From contig CM037870.1 of assembly GCA_021292105.1 (NCBI GenBank), forward strand, positions 22,894,424 through 22,958,423: 64,000 nucleotides of DNA, in the 5' to 3' direction. Each line of letters begins with the position of its first letter. Position 1 is the stretch's first letter. Positions 21,551-32,879 of the stretch are shown here, in pieces. The stretch comes from Anadara kagoshimensis (lineage: Eukaryota; Mollusca; Bivalvia; Arcoida; Arcidae). Made by a program: the position numbers and the translations under genes. The notes beneath the pieces are model-generated. The model ran no database searches. It saw only the letters and a program-made list of their open reading frames with translations, and was not told the DNA's origin.

Positions 21551-22059
21551 AATGGAAATAAACAGTCATATAAATGCCACAGATAAGTAAAATGTTAGGC
21601 GTTACTCTCGTAATAGTCGCTACCTTATCAAATTTGAAGCATAAATTTTGTTTTTCAATACCGCCATTACAATAAAGACTACATAAATTCTAAGGTGTAA
21701 AGCATGATTTTGTAATACTCTGCCAATGCAGACACATCATTCAACTTAAATCAGATACACGTACATGTATGTAACTTCAGATTGGAGGACTGTGGTTTGT
21801 GATACCCGATAAAGTGTTGACAATATCAATTCATTTGCAGACATTTATGTGAATCTTTGAACCGTCAACAGTAGCTCTTCCGTGGTTACACCAAATTTTT
21901 ACTATAAATTAGATTTAGCCGTTATATGAAAAAAGTTAGAACTGAAACAGGACGACATATAAAAATTGTTACCCCTCAAACGAAGCCCAAGTAGGAAATA
22001 CATGTTTCCCAAGCATGTACATAATCAAAATATGAATGGCCAATTGCACATATACTCCA
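21551..22059. other. No feature seen
   Basis: Unique AT-rich sequence. Confidence 0.3.
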
Positions 22060-22330
22060 TCCAAATTACATATTATACCAGTTTTAATTTTATAGCACTA
22101 GACGGTCGTTTTGTTTAACAATTCCTTATCAATAGTGCTTTGACCAAAATTATGAAACTAAAATTGTTTTCAAGATGTTGAAAAGATACCCAAAGGACCA
22201 AAATACATTTTACTAAATTTAGCTAAGGAAATACTTTGCATGAGGGAGTATACTTTAGTTTTAGAGGAATTTCAAATGTTAACATTTCAAAGAATGTTCT
22301 TGTAAAGTTTCATAGAGATCTGTTAAATAG
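22060..22330 (-). mobile_element. Hammerhead-bearing repeat unit, minus orientation
   Basis: On the minus strand it has ACTCCCTCATGCAAAG, TTTCCTTAGCTAAATTTAGT, TTTTCAACATCTTGAAAAC, the ribozyme remnant and TTAAAACTGGTATAATATG, in the same order as at 11870-12160. The homology to the 11.9-kb copy begins about 150 bp upstream of the ribozyme. Confidence 0.65.
22086..22151 (-). pseudogene. Decayed hammerhead ribozyme
   Basis: Both stem I helices survive (AATTTT/AAAATT and a perfect AGCACTA/TAGTGCT), and so does the cleavage triplet GTC. The core reads TTGATAA instead of CTGATGA, stem II has lost pairing (GGAATTGTTAAAC), and GAAA reads AAAA. Cleavage is not expected. Confidence 0.7.
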
Positions 22331-24265
22331 TTTTTGAGTTAGAGAAAAATGGTTGACAACATGTTGACGAAAGTCTATGTCCCTACTTCGTTAGGAGGAC
22401 ATAATTAACACCCGAAGAAAGAACTAAGTATGTAAAACTATCAAAAACATTTTCTACTCTAATAATTGAGATAAAAACTGTTAAACTTTGGACAAGTCTG
22501 TATTGTACATCTTATACACACTTAGTTTTAGTTAAGATCTTTACTGGTCAGGTACAAGCATTAGCCTTATCGTATCTTCTACTTTGTCACAAATTAAGTG
22601 AACGTGCTCATAACAGTCTCATGAATTACTTCAAACAATCGCTTCTTATTTCTAGTTTAAGCGCTACTGTAATGTATTTTTGAAATCAAACCGAATTTCA
22701 GTACAATTCATATCGACATTTTTTTAACTCCAGTCAGTCTTTTTCCAAAAGCAGTAACATAACCCGTATCTCTATTGTCAGTACTTGACACGTCTAACAA
22801 GTTTTATTTCCGGTTTAGACACAGATATCCCCAATTTTGGCTTCCGAGTGGCTTTGTGAAATCCAAATAACCACTTTATTAGCAAGATATTTTTCAGAGT
22901 GAGACTTCGTTTTGGGAATATAATATCAGTCTTATTAGGCAGATTAGTCAATGAAACTCAGTTTACATCGTAATTTGTTCGCCCTTCTTAAGAACAATAA
23001 GTGTATCAATGGTATGACCTGTTGTTACGTTGTTATCACTTGACTGATTTCTTATTTTTCATCTGTCGTTTTTAAAAGCTTTACATTTTTACATAGATCT
23101 AAACAACAATGTCGTTTGAAAAAGGATTTTTGTTATATAAAAGGTTCCAGCATTCTGTCGAGTATTAATAAGGGAGAAACTGTTTAATAAAAATACGCAC
23201 GTTTTGGTACATTAAGGTCCAACAGTAAGGTCTTGTAGTCATGAATAGAAAAGACGCCATGGCACCATCTTCTATGGAAGCTAAAGGAGAAGAAGCGCAA
23301 CAAACCAATATCCCCCACTTCGTTTGAGGGACATAAAACGAAATATTTATATAAGGGAACACAACATGTGTCAAAAGAGGTTGATGACATTTGGTTGTTT
23401 TGACTTTGTTTTGATACAATTAGGAATTTGACCTATTGAGATTAACATAAACATTTTAATGAAATCGACATGTAAACATTCCCACGGAAGTATGAAACAA
23501 ACAAGTTTGTACATCAGATGATTACATATTTGTGTACAGGTGACCCAAAACATTTCATGTAGTGTGTGGGGAAATAAGGTAATAATGAAATAGTAAAAAA
23601 ATATACTGAGAAACTCTAGATTTAGATGTTGAAGTTTAATATATTTTAATCAGAACTTTACCTTTTCTTTTTTAAAACTTTTTTATTTTATTGTTTGTTA
23701 TCGAAGAAAGAGGGGATATCAAATTTGAGCTTTCGTTCTTTCTTCTGTTCTCCCGTCCGCCCATACATGTACACGTCTTGTCTGGAGTATTTCTCCAAAA
23801 CTAATAAACGCTATTTTACTAAACTTAGTGTAAAGAATCAATATTGATAGGAGATGTGCATACCATTAATAAAACCCAAGCTATTTTGCTCATTTTCATA
23901 GGAGTTATATGCCGTTTGAACTAATCACCAATATTTTTACGCTGTTAACATATGCATGTGTTTAAGCTACAAAATTATTACACATTCGACACAAGTTGTA
24001 CTTGGTGATAAGGTTGTAATCTTCATTGTAATCTTAACTAATAAGAAAATGTCATTTCGGTAAAACAAAGACATTTTATTTATGAATGATTCGCACTAAA
24101 GGAATTTAAGATTTTGGAGATTCAGAAACGATTCAGCGTCAATTAAAATAAAGACATTATTAAGATTTACAAGTACCTCAAGTATCTCTCAGCGTACGTT
24201 TTGTATAGTAATACCACTCAAGTTGTTACTTTCCGTCCAATTAATGCATAATTGTATGAGGTCAT

Positions 24266-24267
<2 letters not shown>
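22331..24267. other. Mostly unique; two fragments with a GTCCC..ACTTCG hairpin block
   Basis: TGTCCCTACTTCGTTAGGAG (about 22378) and, about 900 bp on, CCCCCACTTCGTTTGAGGGA (about 23311) are related short hairpin blocks of a type common in mollusc repeats. The overlapping frames at 23165-23419 lie on the second one and are not credible genes. Confidence 0.4.

Positions 24268-24327
<60 letters not shown>
24268..24327. repeat. (GA)30 microsatellite
   Basis: Pure GA dinucleotide run of 60 bp. Confidence 0.97.
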
Positions 24328-24330
<3 letters not shown>

Positions 24331-24374
24331 ACATGTCGCCATTTTAAATTTTATGTGGCATTTGAGTTCTTTCC

Positions 24375-24505
24375 ATAAAGGTGCTTACCCCTTCCGCAAA
24401 CCCTGACCTCACTTCCGTGGGGCAAGTTCATGTGTTTGTATTAATTTGCTACTTTGAGATTGTTATTAGGACATGAACGGGTATGTTTGTGTTTGATGTT
24501 CACGA
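24375..24505 (-). repeat. Dispersed family A, short 130-bp end fragment
   Basis: Only the part next to the constant terminus is present: AAGGTGCTTACCCCTTCCGC, CCTCACTTCCGTGGGGCAAG, GAGATTGTTATTAGGACATG and GGTATGTTTGTGTTTGAT. This is a clear case of a copy truncated at the distal end only. Confidence 0.65.
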
Positions 24506-24654
24506 TATGTGCATCTGAGCTTTCATACATACGATCTTCCACAAATATCCACGGTGTGTTTTGTTTGTTCAGATGTTCACCAAGGCGTGTTTTTCTGACG
24601 CTTCAACAAATATTCAGCGTCTGTACCTGTGAGCTTCCATAGTGCTTGTAAAGC

Positions 24655-25160
24655 CTCTATAGATATTCACGGTAGGTAACTGTGAGCCTCTAGATCATTC
24701 ACGGTAGATAACTGTTAGCCTCGTGGATATTCACGGTAGATAACTGTTAGCCTCGTGGATATTCACTGTAGATAACTGTTAGCCTCGTGGATATTCACGG
24801 TAGGTAATTGTGAACATCGTAGATATTTACATTAGGTAATTGTGAACATCGTGGATATTTACATTAGGTAATTGTGAACATCGTGGGTATTTACATTAGG
24901 TAATTGTGAACATCGTGGGTATTTACATTAGGTAATTGTGAACATCGTAGATATTTACATTAGGTAATTGTGAACATCGTGGATATTTACATTAGGTAAT
25001 TGTGAACATCGTGGATATTTACATTAGGTAATTGTGAACATCGTGGATATTTACATTAGGTAATTGTGAACATCGTGGATATTTACATTAGGTAATTGTG
25101 AACATCGTGGGTATTTACATTAGGTAATTGTGAACATCGTGGATATTTACGATGTGTACC
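24655..25160. repeat. 32-bp minisatellite in two sub-blocks, about 15 units
   Basis: The right block repeats ACATTAGGTAATTGTGAACA, TCGTGGATATTT with exact 32-bp spacing (for example 24861 and 24893). The left block (24655-24810) has a related but different unit, TTCACGGTAGATAACTGTTA, GCCTCGTGGATA, so the array shows one variant spreading over another. Confidence 0.92.
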
Positions 25161-26445
25161 TATGAGTCCTGGGTAAGTTCCTTTTCAAAGATAAACAAAT
25201 CTTCACATGTTCATATTGATTTCAAATACCGGAAACAGCTCGACTTTCTGAAGACCTTCTTTAAATAAGCTATAAGCTTTATTACTGTATCAGATGCATT
25301 GTTTATTAAACATTTGTACTTTTCTATTTTTTCTTTTCAGTAAAGCCATCCGCTCTTAAAACGTATCCATGTAATCATCTACCCTTGTACACACAATAGA
25401 ATCGCCCTCATTATAATTCATGGGTCAGACGGTCGAACTCTATCCTTAAAATATTAATTAAAATACTAAAACATTGTTGCTTCTTTTTTTACAGGTGTTT
25501 CTGGTTGAAGATTATGTTACATCATATTTTCTTACCCATTTTTTCTACCGTTGTCTAAATGTCCTTTATTCAATTTGCTCAGACAAAACTTGATACTTAG
25601 TACTTTTTGCTCGCCTGGTGAGAACACCTGTTTGCTCCAGACATAGAACAAGAAGAAAAGAAGCCCATAAATTGCTCAAAATCATATTGTATATGACAGT
25701 GTTTCATAGATTTTAAAACCGATACGTTGACGTGTTCGGTAGAGTGTTCATTTCTTTTATAGTCCATTCTTCGTATTATAAAAATATCACAACACTGGCC
25801 CACCCTTTCCTATTTTATGCATAATTTCGTAACAGGAGATTTAAGTACCTGATCTGAAAAAATAATAACCAAATCTTTAGATTGGTGTGACTTTAAAACT
25901 TTTTAAGTATGGAAATTCATCGAATCGTGTCACATTTCATAGTGTGTAGTATTCAATCATTTTTACCTGTTGATAACATCTACACTGATGACACGGCAGC
26001 TAATGAAGCCTCAAATGTAACCAATCTTCCTTCAAATCTTCACAAAAAACACCATTGAAAAAAGGTTGACAAGTCTAAAATTATCTACGTTTTAGTATTT
26101 AGTAAAAACGTATTCATAATCTACAATTGGTTGACTTTAAACATACATTGCGTTAGGTCGTGTGTCGTTCTTTGTTCATGTTATCAAACTGAACAAGATG
26201 AGTCATTTTTCCTTTCTTTCATCTTCAACCTGGGCGATTTGGGTTTTCATTTTGCTCTATTACTGTATACATGAACAGTTGTATACTATCCTTCTATAAT
26301 GCATACCATCGTATTTTAGATTCCATTAATTCAAGTCCTGACTCCATTTCCCTTGTTGTTATGGTCAGTGGCATAATAGTCAAATCATAATTTATAGGTA
26401 AATTGCAAACAGACAAGCAGACAATCTATGTCTAAGCTATATCTA
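25161..26445. other. No feature seen
   Basis: Unique AT-rich sequence. The 68-residue minus frame at 25597-25803 is not supported. Confidence 0.35.
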
Positions 26446-26660
26446 AAACAAACATGCTTATCCATGTTCGAATCACAATCCAAAAGCAAAGTGAAAAATT
26501 CGAAACTGACAAGTTAGGTTAAACACGTAAACTTCCACCAGGGCAGCAAGTCCGGGTGCTCCGGAAGGGTAAACACCTCCCGTTTAGCTAGCTTAACCCA
26601 CCACGTGCGTAATCAATATTAAGTGAAAGGAACATGAAACTACGGAACTTCAAATATGGC
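26446..26660 (+). repeat. Dispersed family A copy, 215 bp
   Basis: Constant terminus CTAAAACAAACATGCTTATCC, then GTTCGAATCACAATCC, GGGTGCTCCGGAAGGGTAAA, GTTTAGCTAGCTTAACCC, CACGTGCGTAATC and GAAAGGAACATG; ends near ACTTCAAATATGGC. Confidence 0.72.
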
Positions 26661-26933
26661 TATATGGCTTTATTTAAGAAATGATACACGCAGTATTACA
26701 TTTCTTGTTGCAATGTTAAGTTCCTTGTGTTTGTCGCAAGTCGTGTGACGTGACTTTCTGTTTCATTGTAGATTCGCTTTGAATTCAAAGACTCTTATAA
26801 AATATCTAAGTTATGCTTCTTGAACAATGTCCTTTTTCACTGTTCCTCGTTACGTGTTCTTTGTTCAAATGTATAATTATAATATATGTATTTGTTCTAA
26901 ATGCATGTACACAATCGAATGTCAAGCAACATT

Positions 26934-26949
26934 ATTATTTATTTATTGT

Positions 26950-26980
<31 letters not shown>

Positions 26981-27000
26981 TTATTTATTTATTTATTTAT
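26934..27000. repeat. (TTTA)n microsatellite
   Basis: Near-pure TTTA run with one TTG and one TTA interruption. It produces spurious overlapping open frames on the plus strand. Confidence 0.95.
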
Positions 27001-28696
27001 TTTATCTATTTTTATTCAGTTATGTGCTTTTATCTTTTCGTTATCAGTTATAATTCCAATTATCCAGCATATACAGGTATTGCAAAATATTGTCCTATTA
27101 ATGTATTTTGGCGATAAGCGGTTGGTTGTTGGTCGCTACCAACGCGTAGTTCAGAATTCTAAGTGCAGATACAGAATGCATCCAAGCCAACATAAAATGG
27201 AACTGAAGAAACCATTACCCAAAGAGACAAAACATTAAATAACAAACATTAGTTATAAAGACATCAACAACAGCAGTAGTGGAATTAAATCCCTGTCGAT
27301 ACTCTTTATACTTAATGCTTATAAGCATGCTTCAAATATTGTTGAAGTCTTGATAATTTTTTATTTAATTAATTATTCAAAATTTTCCTCTTGCACATTA
27401 TCAAATTTGTTTAAATGGCGTGCAGTAACGGTGTCCTACACCCTAGTGAAAATTCTTTTATTCATATTTACATGTATAACGAGGTGGTCAGCTCTGAATG
27501 CTGAAGAAACCGCAGAGTGTCCGCAGAAAACCATCAATCCTCGGCGAGCGAACTGATTAACTTTCAACAAATTATTATTATATCTTGTTCATTTGTTGTG
27601 GTGCGTTCTTTTTGCGTGTAGTCAATTGCAGGTTATTAAACCGACTTTTATAAAATTTCTTTCTTATTTCTGTTGTTATGCTGTGTGGATTTTTTAAATT
27701 TTAAACATTTCGTTATTAACTTTTTGTACTTATTTTTTATTGTTTTGGGTGAAATTCCCGTTATTTATTTTTTATAACCGTATATAATCATGTTATAAAA
27801 TGAATTTATATAGTAATAAAATGTGAAACCCTATAAACCCACAGGAATAAGTACATGTATAAAAAATTAAATGATTTGATAATATTCCACATAGTTTCGT
27901 TATTTTTGCTATTTCAATTTCGGTTTTAGGGGAAATTAGATAAAAGAGAATATTAAATATAAGTGCCAAATTGAGTGTAAAAGCTAGCCCTCCGCTGGGT
28001 CATTCGATTGGTATAAATTTAATACTGTGCTTTATTGGGGAAGGTTTCTTTGTAGAGTTTTATGACATGTTTTACTTATTAAATAAATTCGGTTAACGAC
28101 ATCAAGCTTGGTGTTACTTACATAAAATTACAAATTTCGTGTGGCTTCATTCATAAATGTAACCTCATCAATCATCACCTCTTGACACGATTTCCTCATT
28201 TTTGTATTGGTAATTACATGTACGCTTACGGACCAAAGTGTCTCTAACCGTCTTGGTTCAAAACCCACTCAGACTGATTCCTATGGGAGAATGTTTGTCA
28301 GTTCGCTTGTTGAAAGTCGTTGGGTTTCTTGCAATTGTACATGTGTTGTCATTTTCAATACTTTCCCTGAAATGATCGCATGGTGAGAAGTAAAAAACAA
28401 ATTGACTGGTAAAACACTCTTTTTCAGCTGTTTTTGCACTGGGGAAAAAGTTTATACTATCCCTGTTTGCTTTATTCGGTCACCATAAAATCTTCAATAC
28501 TAGTAATACAAATGTCAATTACATAGTAAACAAATTAGGCGCCCATCTGGTTTTGTCAGTTACTGAGTTCTTTTCAGCAAAATAAATAATAACGATCATT
28601 GATGTCTTAATGTTTCGTTAAACAGAAACGCTTCTAGTTGAAGTATTGCGGTAACGCCGAAACAAGTGAAATATACAACGTAAAACTGAATAAAAA
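27001..28696. other. No gene recognised
   Basis: AT-rich. TTGGTTCAAAACCC near 28253 is B-box-like and may be a SINE fragment, but no A box or tail was found. Confidence 0.3.
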
Positions 28697-28893
28697 TAGT
28701 TCCATGTTTCTTTCATTCTTAAATTTGATTTCACACGCGGCGGGTGTAGCTAGCTAGCTAGACTGGAGGTTCTTACCCTTCCGGAGCACTCAGGTTCTTT
28801 TCTTTCCCCTGTTTAACTTATTGTCAGTTTTCAAAGTTTATCTTTGCCTTTTCTATTGCGATTTAAACATGCGTGTGTATGTTTGTCTTTTCT
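28697..28893 (-). repeat. Dispersed family A copy, about 200 bp
   Basis: AGTTCCATGTTTCTTTC, CACGCGGCGGGTGTAGCTAG (with an extra CTAG repeat), TTACCCTTCCGGAGCACTC, TTGTCAGTTTTCAAAG and a terminus GTATGTTTGTCTTTTC. Confidence 0.7.
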
Positions 28894-29733
28894 TACCTTT
28901 CATATCACTCACTGTCGTATCATTAACTTGTATTGTTTCGTGTTTAGTGTTGCGCTAGCTGTTGCCAAGTACATGTTTTAAGTTGTAAATTTCTCCTATT
29001 TTTATACATTATTTCTAGTCCACTAATACTTCATTATACATGTAATTTGGAATGTTTTAATTAGGAGTCTAAAGCTATCTGATTCAAGTTCAAATGTCGG
29101 TTAACAATCTATGGATGTATATATGATTGTGGATCGGTGTAAACGTCATGAAAACATGCACATCAGATTGCAAAACTTCCTCATATCAACAGAATTTCAA
29201 AAAAATAATTTTTTACTTTTATGACTTAAATTGAAGATTTTATCTGCCATCAGTTCACAGGATCAACGTTATGTATGTAATAATATCTACTTAACAGTCA
29301 CGTAATTACAAAAAATATTACAAAATTTAGACGACTTGAAAGTGAATATAAGTGTAACTTGTATAATGCCAATGACATTTCCGTCTGCGATGATAAAGAA
29401 TATATTTGTGAATTTTTTTTGCCTGCATGCATGTGTGTGGTTTTTCTTGAAATCTTTTGGACGATTTTTACGCTGACTAGCTTGTTGATAGACTCCTTTG
29501 TGTGAAAACTCAGTTTGCATGCAATTCGTTGGGGTTTTTTTTTAATTCACGAATATATTATCCAATAAAGCTTTAAAATATTGCTAATGAAAATTAAAAC
29601 ATTTTAAAAGGCAGCCCATCGATTGGACAGTTTTAGTTTTAACTTAATTTTTTTACACATCGGTGCTTATTATCAGAGTTTATTTGTAAGCGAGCAATTG
29701 TTTTATAACTCTAGATCTACTTTGATTTTAAAA

Positions 29734-29738
<5 letters not shown>
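28894..29738. other. No feature seen
   Basis: AT-rich unique sequence. A minus frame at 29287-29520 is not supported. Confidence 0.3.

Positions 29739-29780
<42 letters not shown>
29739..29780. repeat. (GT)n microsatellite
   Basis: About 20 GT units. Confidence 0.95.
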
Positions 29781-29783
<3 letters not shown>

Positions 29784-29832
29784 GCTTTACTGAATCTGTC
29801 GTATGTCTATGGGTGTCATGTTAATTTTACAT

Positions 29833-30760
29833 AGGTAAGTCGTGCATGTTTTCTACCTGAAACTGTGTTCACCATTCATTAGAATATTTTCTATTTGGGT
29901 AAAGAGTTATGTGGTATGTGAAATCAAGATTGGTTTTAATTGTATTTTATTTAATATTTTAAACATAATTAAACAAACTGTGAAGAAAAGAATAAACACA
30001 AAAATGAAATAATATTTTATCTTTTTACAGAAATTAACATAAAAATAAAACATGCATTTACAAGGCAAATATCAAATTGATTATTATACGACACCACAAT
30101 GAAGTGAATTCAGGTATCGTTATAACACAACATTGCGCCATGAAGACCAGCAATACTTCCCGCGCTGTTCTTGTTATTGAACACAAGAGTGTAAGATGTC
30201 GGAGTATTCTCCGATGTCAAAACAGGAAAGTGTGGTTGAATAAATCCGTGATGGATATATATTCGACTGCTCGCCCTTACCTGCTGCTCTCTCAATTCTT
30301 AGACCCTTTCTGGTTTTTTAACTTCCTGGCTGCTCATTTTTTTTCCCGTGTCCCGTAGATGTCTATTTCGTACAATAGTCATCCTCTTGCCTGGGCTGTG
30401 GTTGCCTTGTGATTAAGTGAGCATCTTTCATCACAAGGCTTTCAGGTTCAACTCGGCTAATCGGTAGTCATAACGCCTTGGCTTTTTTGGCTTATAGTAT
30501 TTGGGCCGTCTTTAATCTTAATGTCAACGAAGCAGCACCATAAGAGTTGAGCACCACATGGATGTTAAGAATAATTAAGATGTGCATGGCTGTGAAGTTG
30601 CTTATGTGACGTAAAACAATATGCAACTAGCAGTCATCTTTACTTTTACTTCATATATCATGTGAAATTCATTATCATAAATAAGTCATCGTTATCATTT
30701 ATTAGAATTTTTTTAGCGGAAATACACTTACCGAAAAAAGCTAACACTGCAATTTTCTTT
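29833..30760. repeat. Diverged duplication, left copy
   Basis: Matches 32880-33960 in the same orientation and order: AAGTCGTGCATGTTTT, ATTATTATACGACACCACAA, TGAAGTGAATTCAGGTATCG, CAGCAATACTTCCCGCGCTG, TCCGTGATGGATA, TTCGACTGCTCGCCC, and near the end GTGACGTAAAACA. Small frames seen here are not conserved in the other copy, so it is unlikely to be coding. Confidence 0.8.
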
Positions 30761-30970
30761 TTGTAATCGTTGAATACACATGGTGTACACGTAACTTTAA
30801 ATAAAAAATATTTTCCCGTGTTAGAACTGACCGAAAGATTTAGAAAAAATCTGTAAAAGGAGAATTGTGTCCGTGACTTTCTGCATATTGTCGGATACTA
30901 TACCAACAATGACTGCAATAGAAGATAATGAGTAAACTATATATTGGCAAAATTTCAGATAACAATATAA

Positions 30971-32660
30971 AACAAGTGGCCCATGGGCCTTAACGCTCAC
31001 CTGAGGCTGAGTACATATCTCATGCACCGGTTCAATGATCAATGGCATTAATAAAAGAGAATGTCAAAATGTTCAGCAGTAAGGGCCAATTATATGCAAG
31101 TATTTTTGCAAATTAATTATAATAATTATTATATGAGAATGCTACATATAACATATCTAAAGTCTAGCTACAATATATTATTTATAAACAGCTAAAACAT
31201 CTATATATCAAAATGTTCATTAGGCCAATACCTACAATATTCTAATATACATGCCTATACAAAAAGTTTATAGTTTTTGAGATAATTAACCATTTCAGTA
31301 TTCGTTTTCATCTGTGATCTTGACCTTTGAACCTATGACCTTCATTCATATATCAAAATGATCGTTAGGCCAATATCTACAATATTCCAATATATATGCC
31401 AATACAAAAAGTTTATAGTTTATGAGATAATTAACCATTTCAGTATTCGTTATTATCTATGACCTTGACCTTTGAACCTATGACCTTCATTCATATATCA
31501 AAATTGCCTACACTATTCTAATATACATGCCTATACAAAACGTTTATAGTTTTTGAGATAATTAACCATTTAAGTCTTTGTTTGTGTCTATGACCTTGAC
31601 CTTTGAACCTATGACCTTCATTCATATATAAAAATGATTTGTAGGCCAATACCTACAATATTCCAATATATATGCTTATACAAAAAGTTTATAGTTTTGA
31701 GATAATAAACCATTTTAGTATTAGTTCATGTCTATGACCTTGACCTTTGAACCTATGACCTTCATTCATATATCAAAATGATCGCTGTGCAAATGCCTAC
31801 AATATTCCAATATACATGCCTATAGAAAAAGTTTATAGTTTTTGAGATAGTTAACCGTTTAAGTATTCATTCATGTCTATGACCTTGACCTTTGAACCTA
31901 TGACCTTCATTCATATATCAAAATGATCGTTAGGCCAATATCTACAATATTCCAATATATATGCCTATACAAAAAGTTTATAGTTTTTGAGATAATTAAC
32001 CATTTCAGTATTCGTTCGCGTCTATGACCTTGATCTTTGAACCTATGACCTTCATTCATATATCAAAATAATTGTTGTGCAAATGCCTACAATATTCCAA
32101 TATACATGCCTATAGAAAAAGTTTATAGTTTTTGAGATAATTAACCATTTATGTATTCATTCATGTCTATGACCTTGACCTTTGAACCTATGACCTTCAT
32201 CTATATATCAAAATGATCGTTGTGCAAATACCTATTATATTCTAATATACATGCCTATACAAAAAGTTTATAGTTTTCAAGATATATTGGCAAATACATT
32301 AATGTTAGCAATTCCCCCCTTTAGTACCTTGCCATTTCCTCATTTTGGCCCCCACAGTTATGATTTGTGCAAATTTGAAACTAGGTGCCCTAAGTATATC
32401 TAAGCTATATCTCTTGTAAGTTCAGAGGAGATGATTTTTAAAGATTTTCACATTTCCCCCTTTATGGGGCCCCAAGGGGACATAACTCCTTCATTTGTGC
32501 AAATCTGAAAGGCCTTCACCTAGGCATCATAATCACTTAGTTTCATCAAAGGCTTGGTAGTTTTAGAGGAGATGATTAAAATGTACAAAGTTAACGCACG
32601 ACGCAGGACAGACGACGGACGGTGAACCATTGCAATAGCTCATCTCAGGTGAGCTAAAAA
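30971..32660. mobile_element. Bivalve-type dispersed element with internal 145-bp repeats
   Basis: Opens AACAAGTGGCCCATGGGCCT followed by TAACGCTCACCTGAGGC, and closes with CGCACGACGCAGGACAGACG, GCAATAGCTCATCTCAGGTG and AGCTAAAA. CTCACCTGAG and CTCAGGTGAG form the inverted ends. I recognise this layout from bivalve genomic sequence as a very common non-coding element, from memory. It sits between the two copies of the 1-kb duplication. No transposase frame is present, so it is non-autonomous. Confidence 0.75.
31206..32285. repeat. 145-bp tandem array, 7-8 units
   Basis: TATCAAAATG blocks start at 31206, 31351, 31496, about 31627, 31771, 31916, 32061 and 32206. The spacing is 145 bp except one unit about 14 bp short (the ATCGTTAGGCCAA block is missing near 31506). 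Units contain GTTTATAGTTTTTGAGATAA, TCTATGACCTTGACCTTTGA and ACCTATGACCTTCATTCATA. Confidence 0.95.
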
Positions 32661-32739
32661 TATGAGCAAAATCCCACCTAATTTTAAACTGTGGAGCGTT
32701 GGTTCTATTTCACTTTTATTTTCATTTTTTTATTATAAA

Positions 32740-32742
<3 letters not shown>

Positions 32743-32800
<58 letters not shown>
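32743..32800. repeat. (CT)n microsatellite
   Basis: Nearly pure CT run with one TG interruption near 32791. It sits at the position relative to the right duplication copy where the left copy has its (GT)n run. Confidence 0.95.
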
Positions 32801-32801
<1 letters not shown>

Positions 32802-32879
32802 GTTTGTGTGTATGGTTTATCAGTGTCTGTCAATGTTTTACGAAGATTTACTTGATATGTCGTTTTTCTAGTGGTAAAT

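Noticed and set aside
22260..22410. Possible extension of the hammerhead unit to GTAGGGACATAGACTTTCG
   Set aside because: Only this locus shows it next to a hammerhead, so the boundary could not be decided and the unit was ended at about 22330.
26813..27238. 141-codon plus frame with a long run of Leu, Ile, Tyr and Phe
   Set aside because: It runs through a (TTTA)n microsatellite, which gives an artificial hydrophobic stretch.
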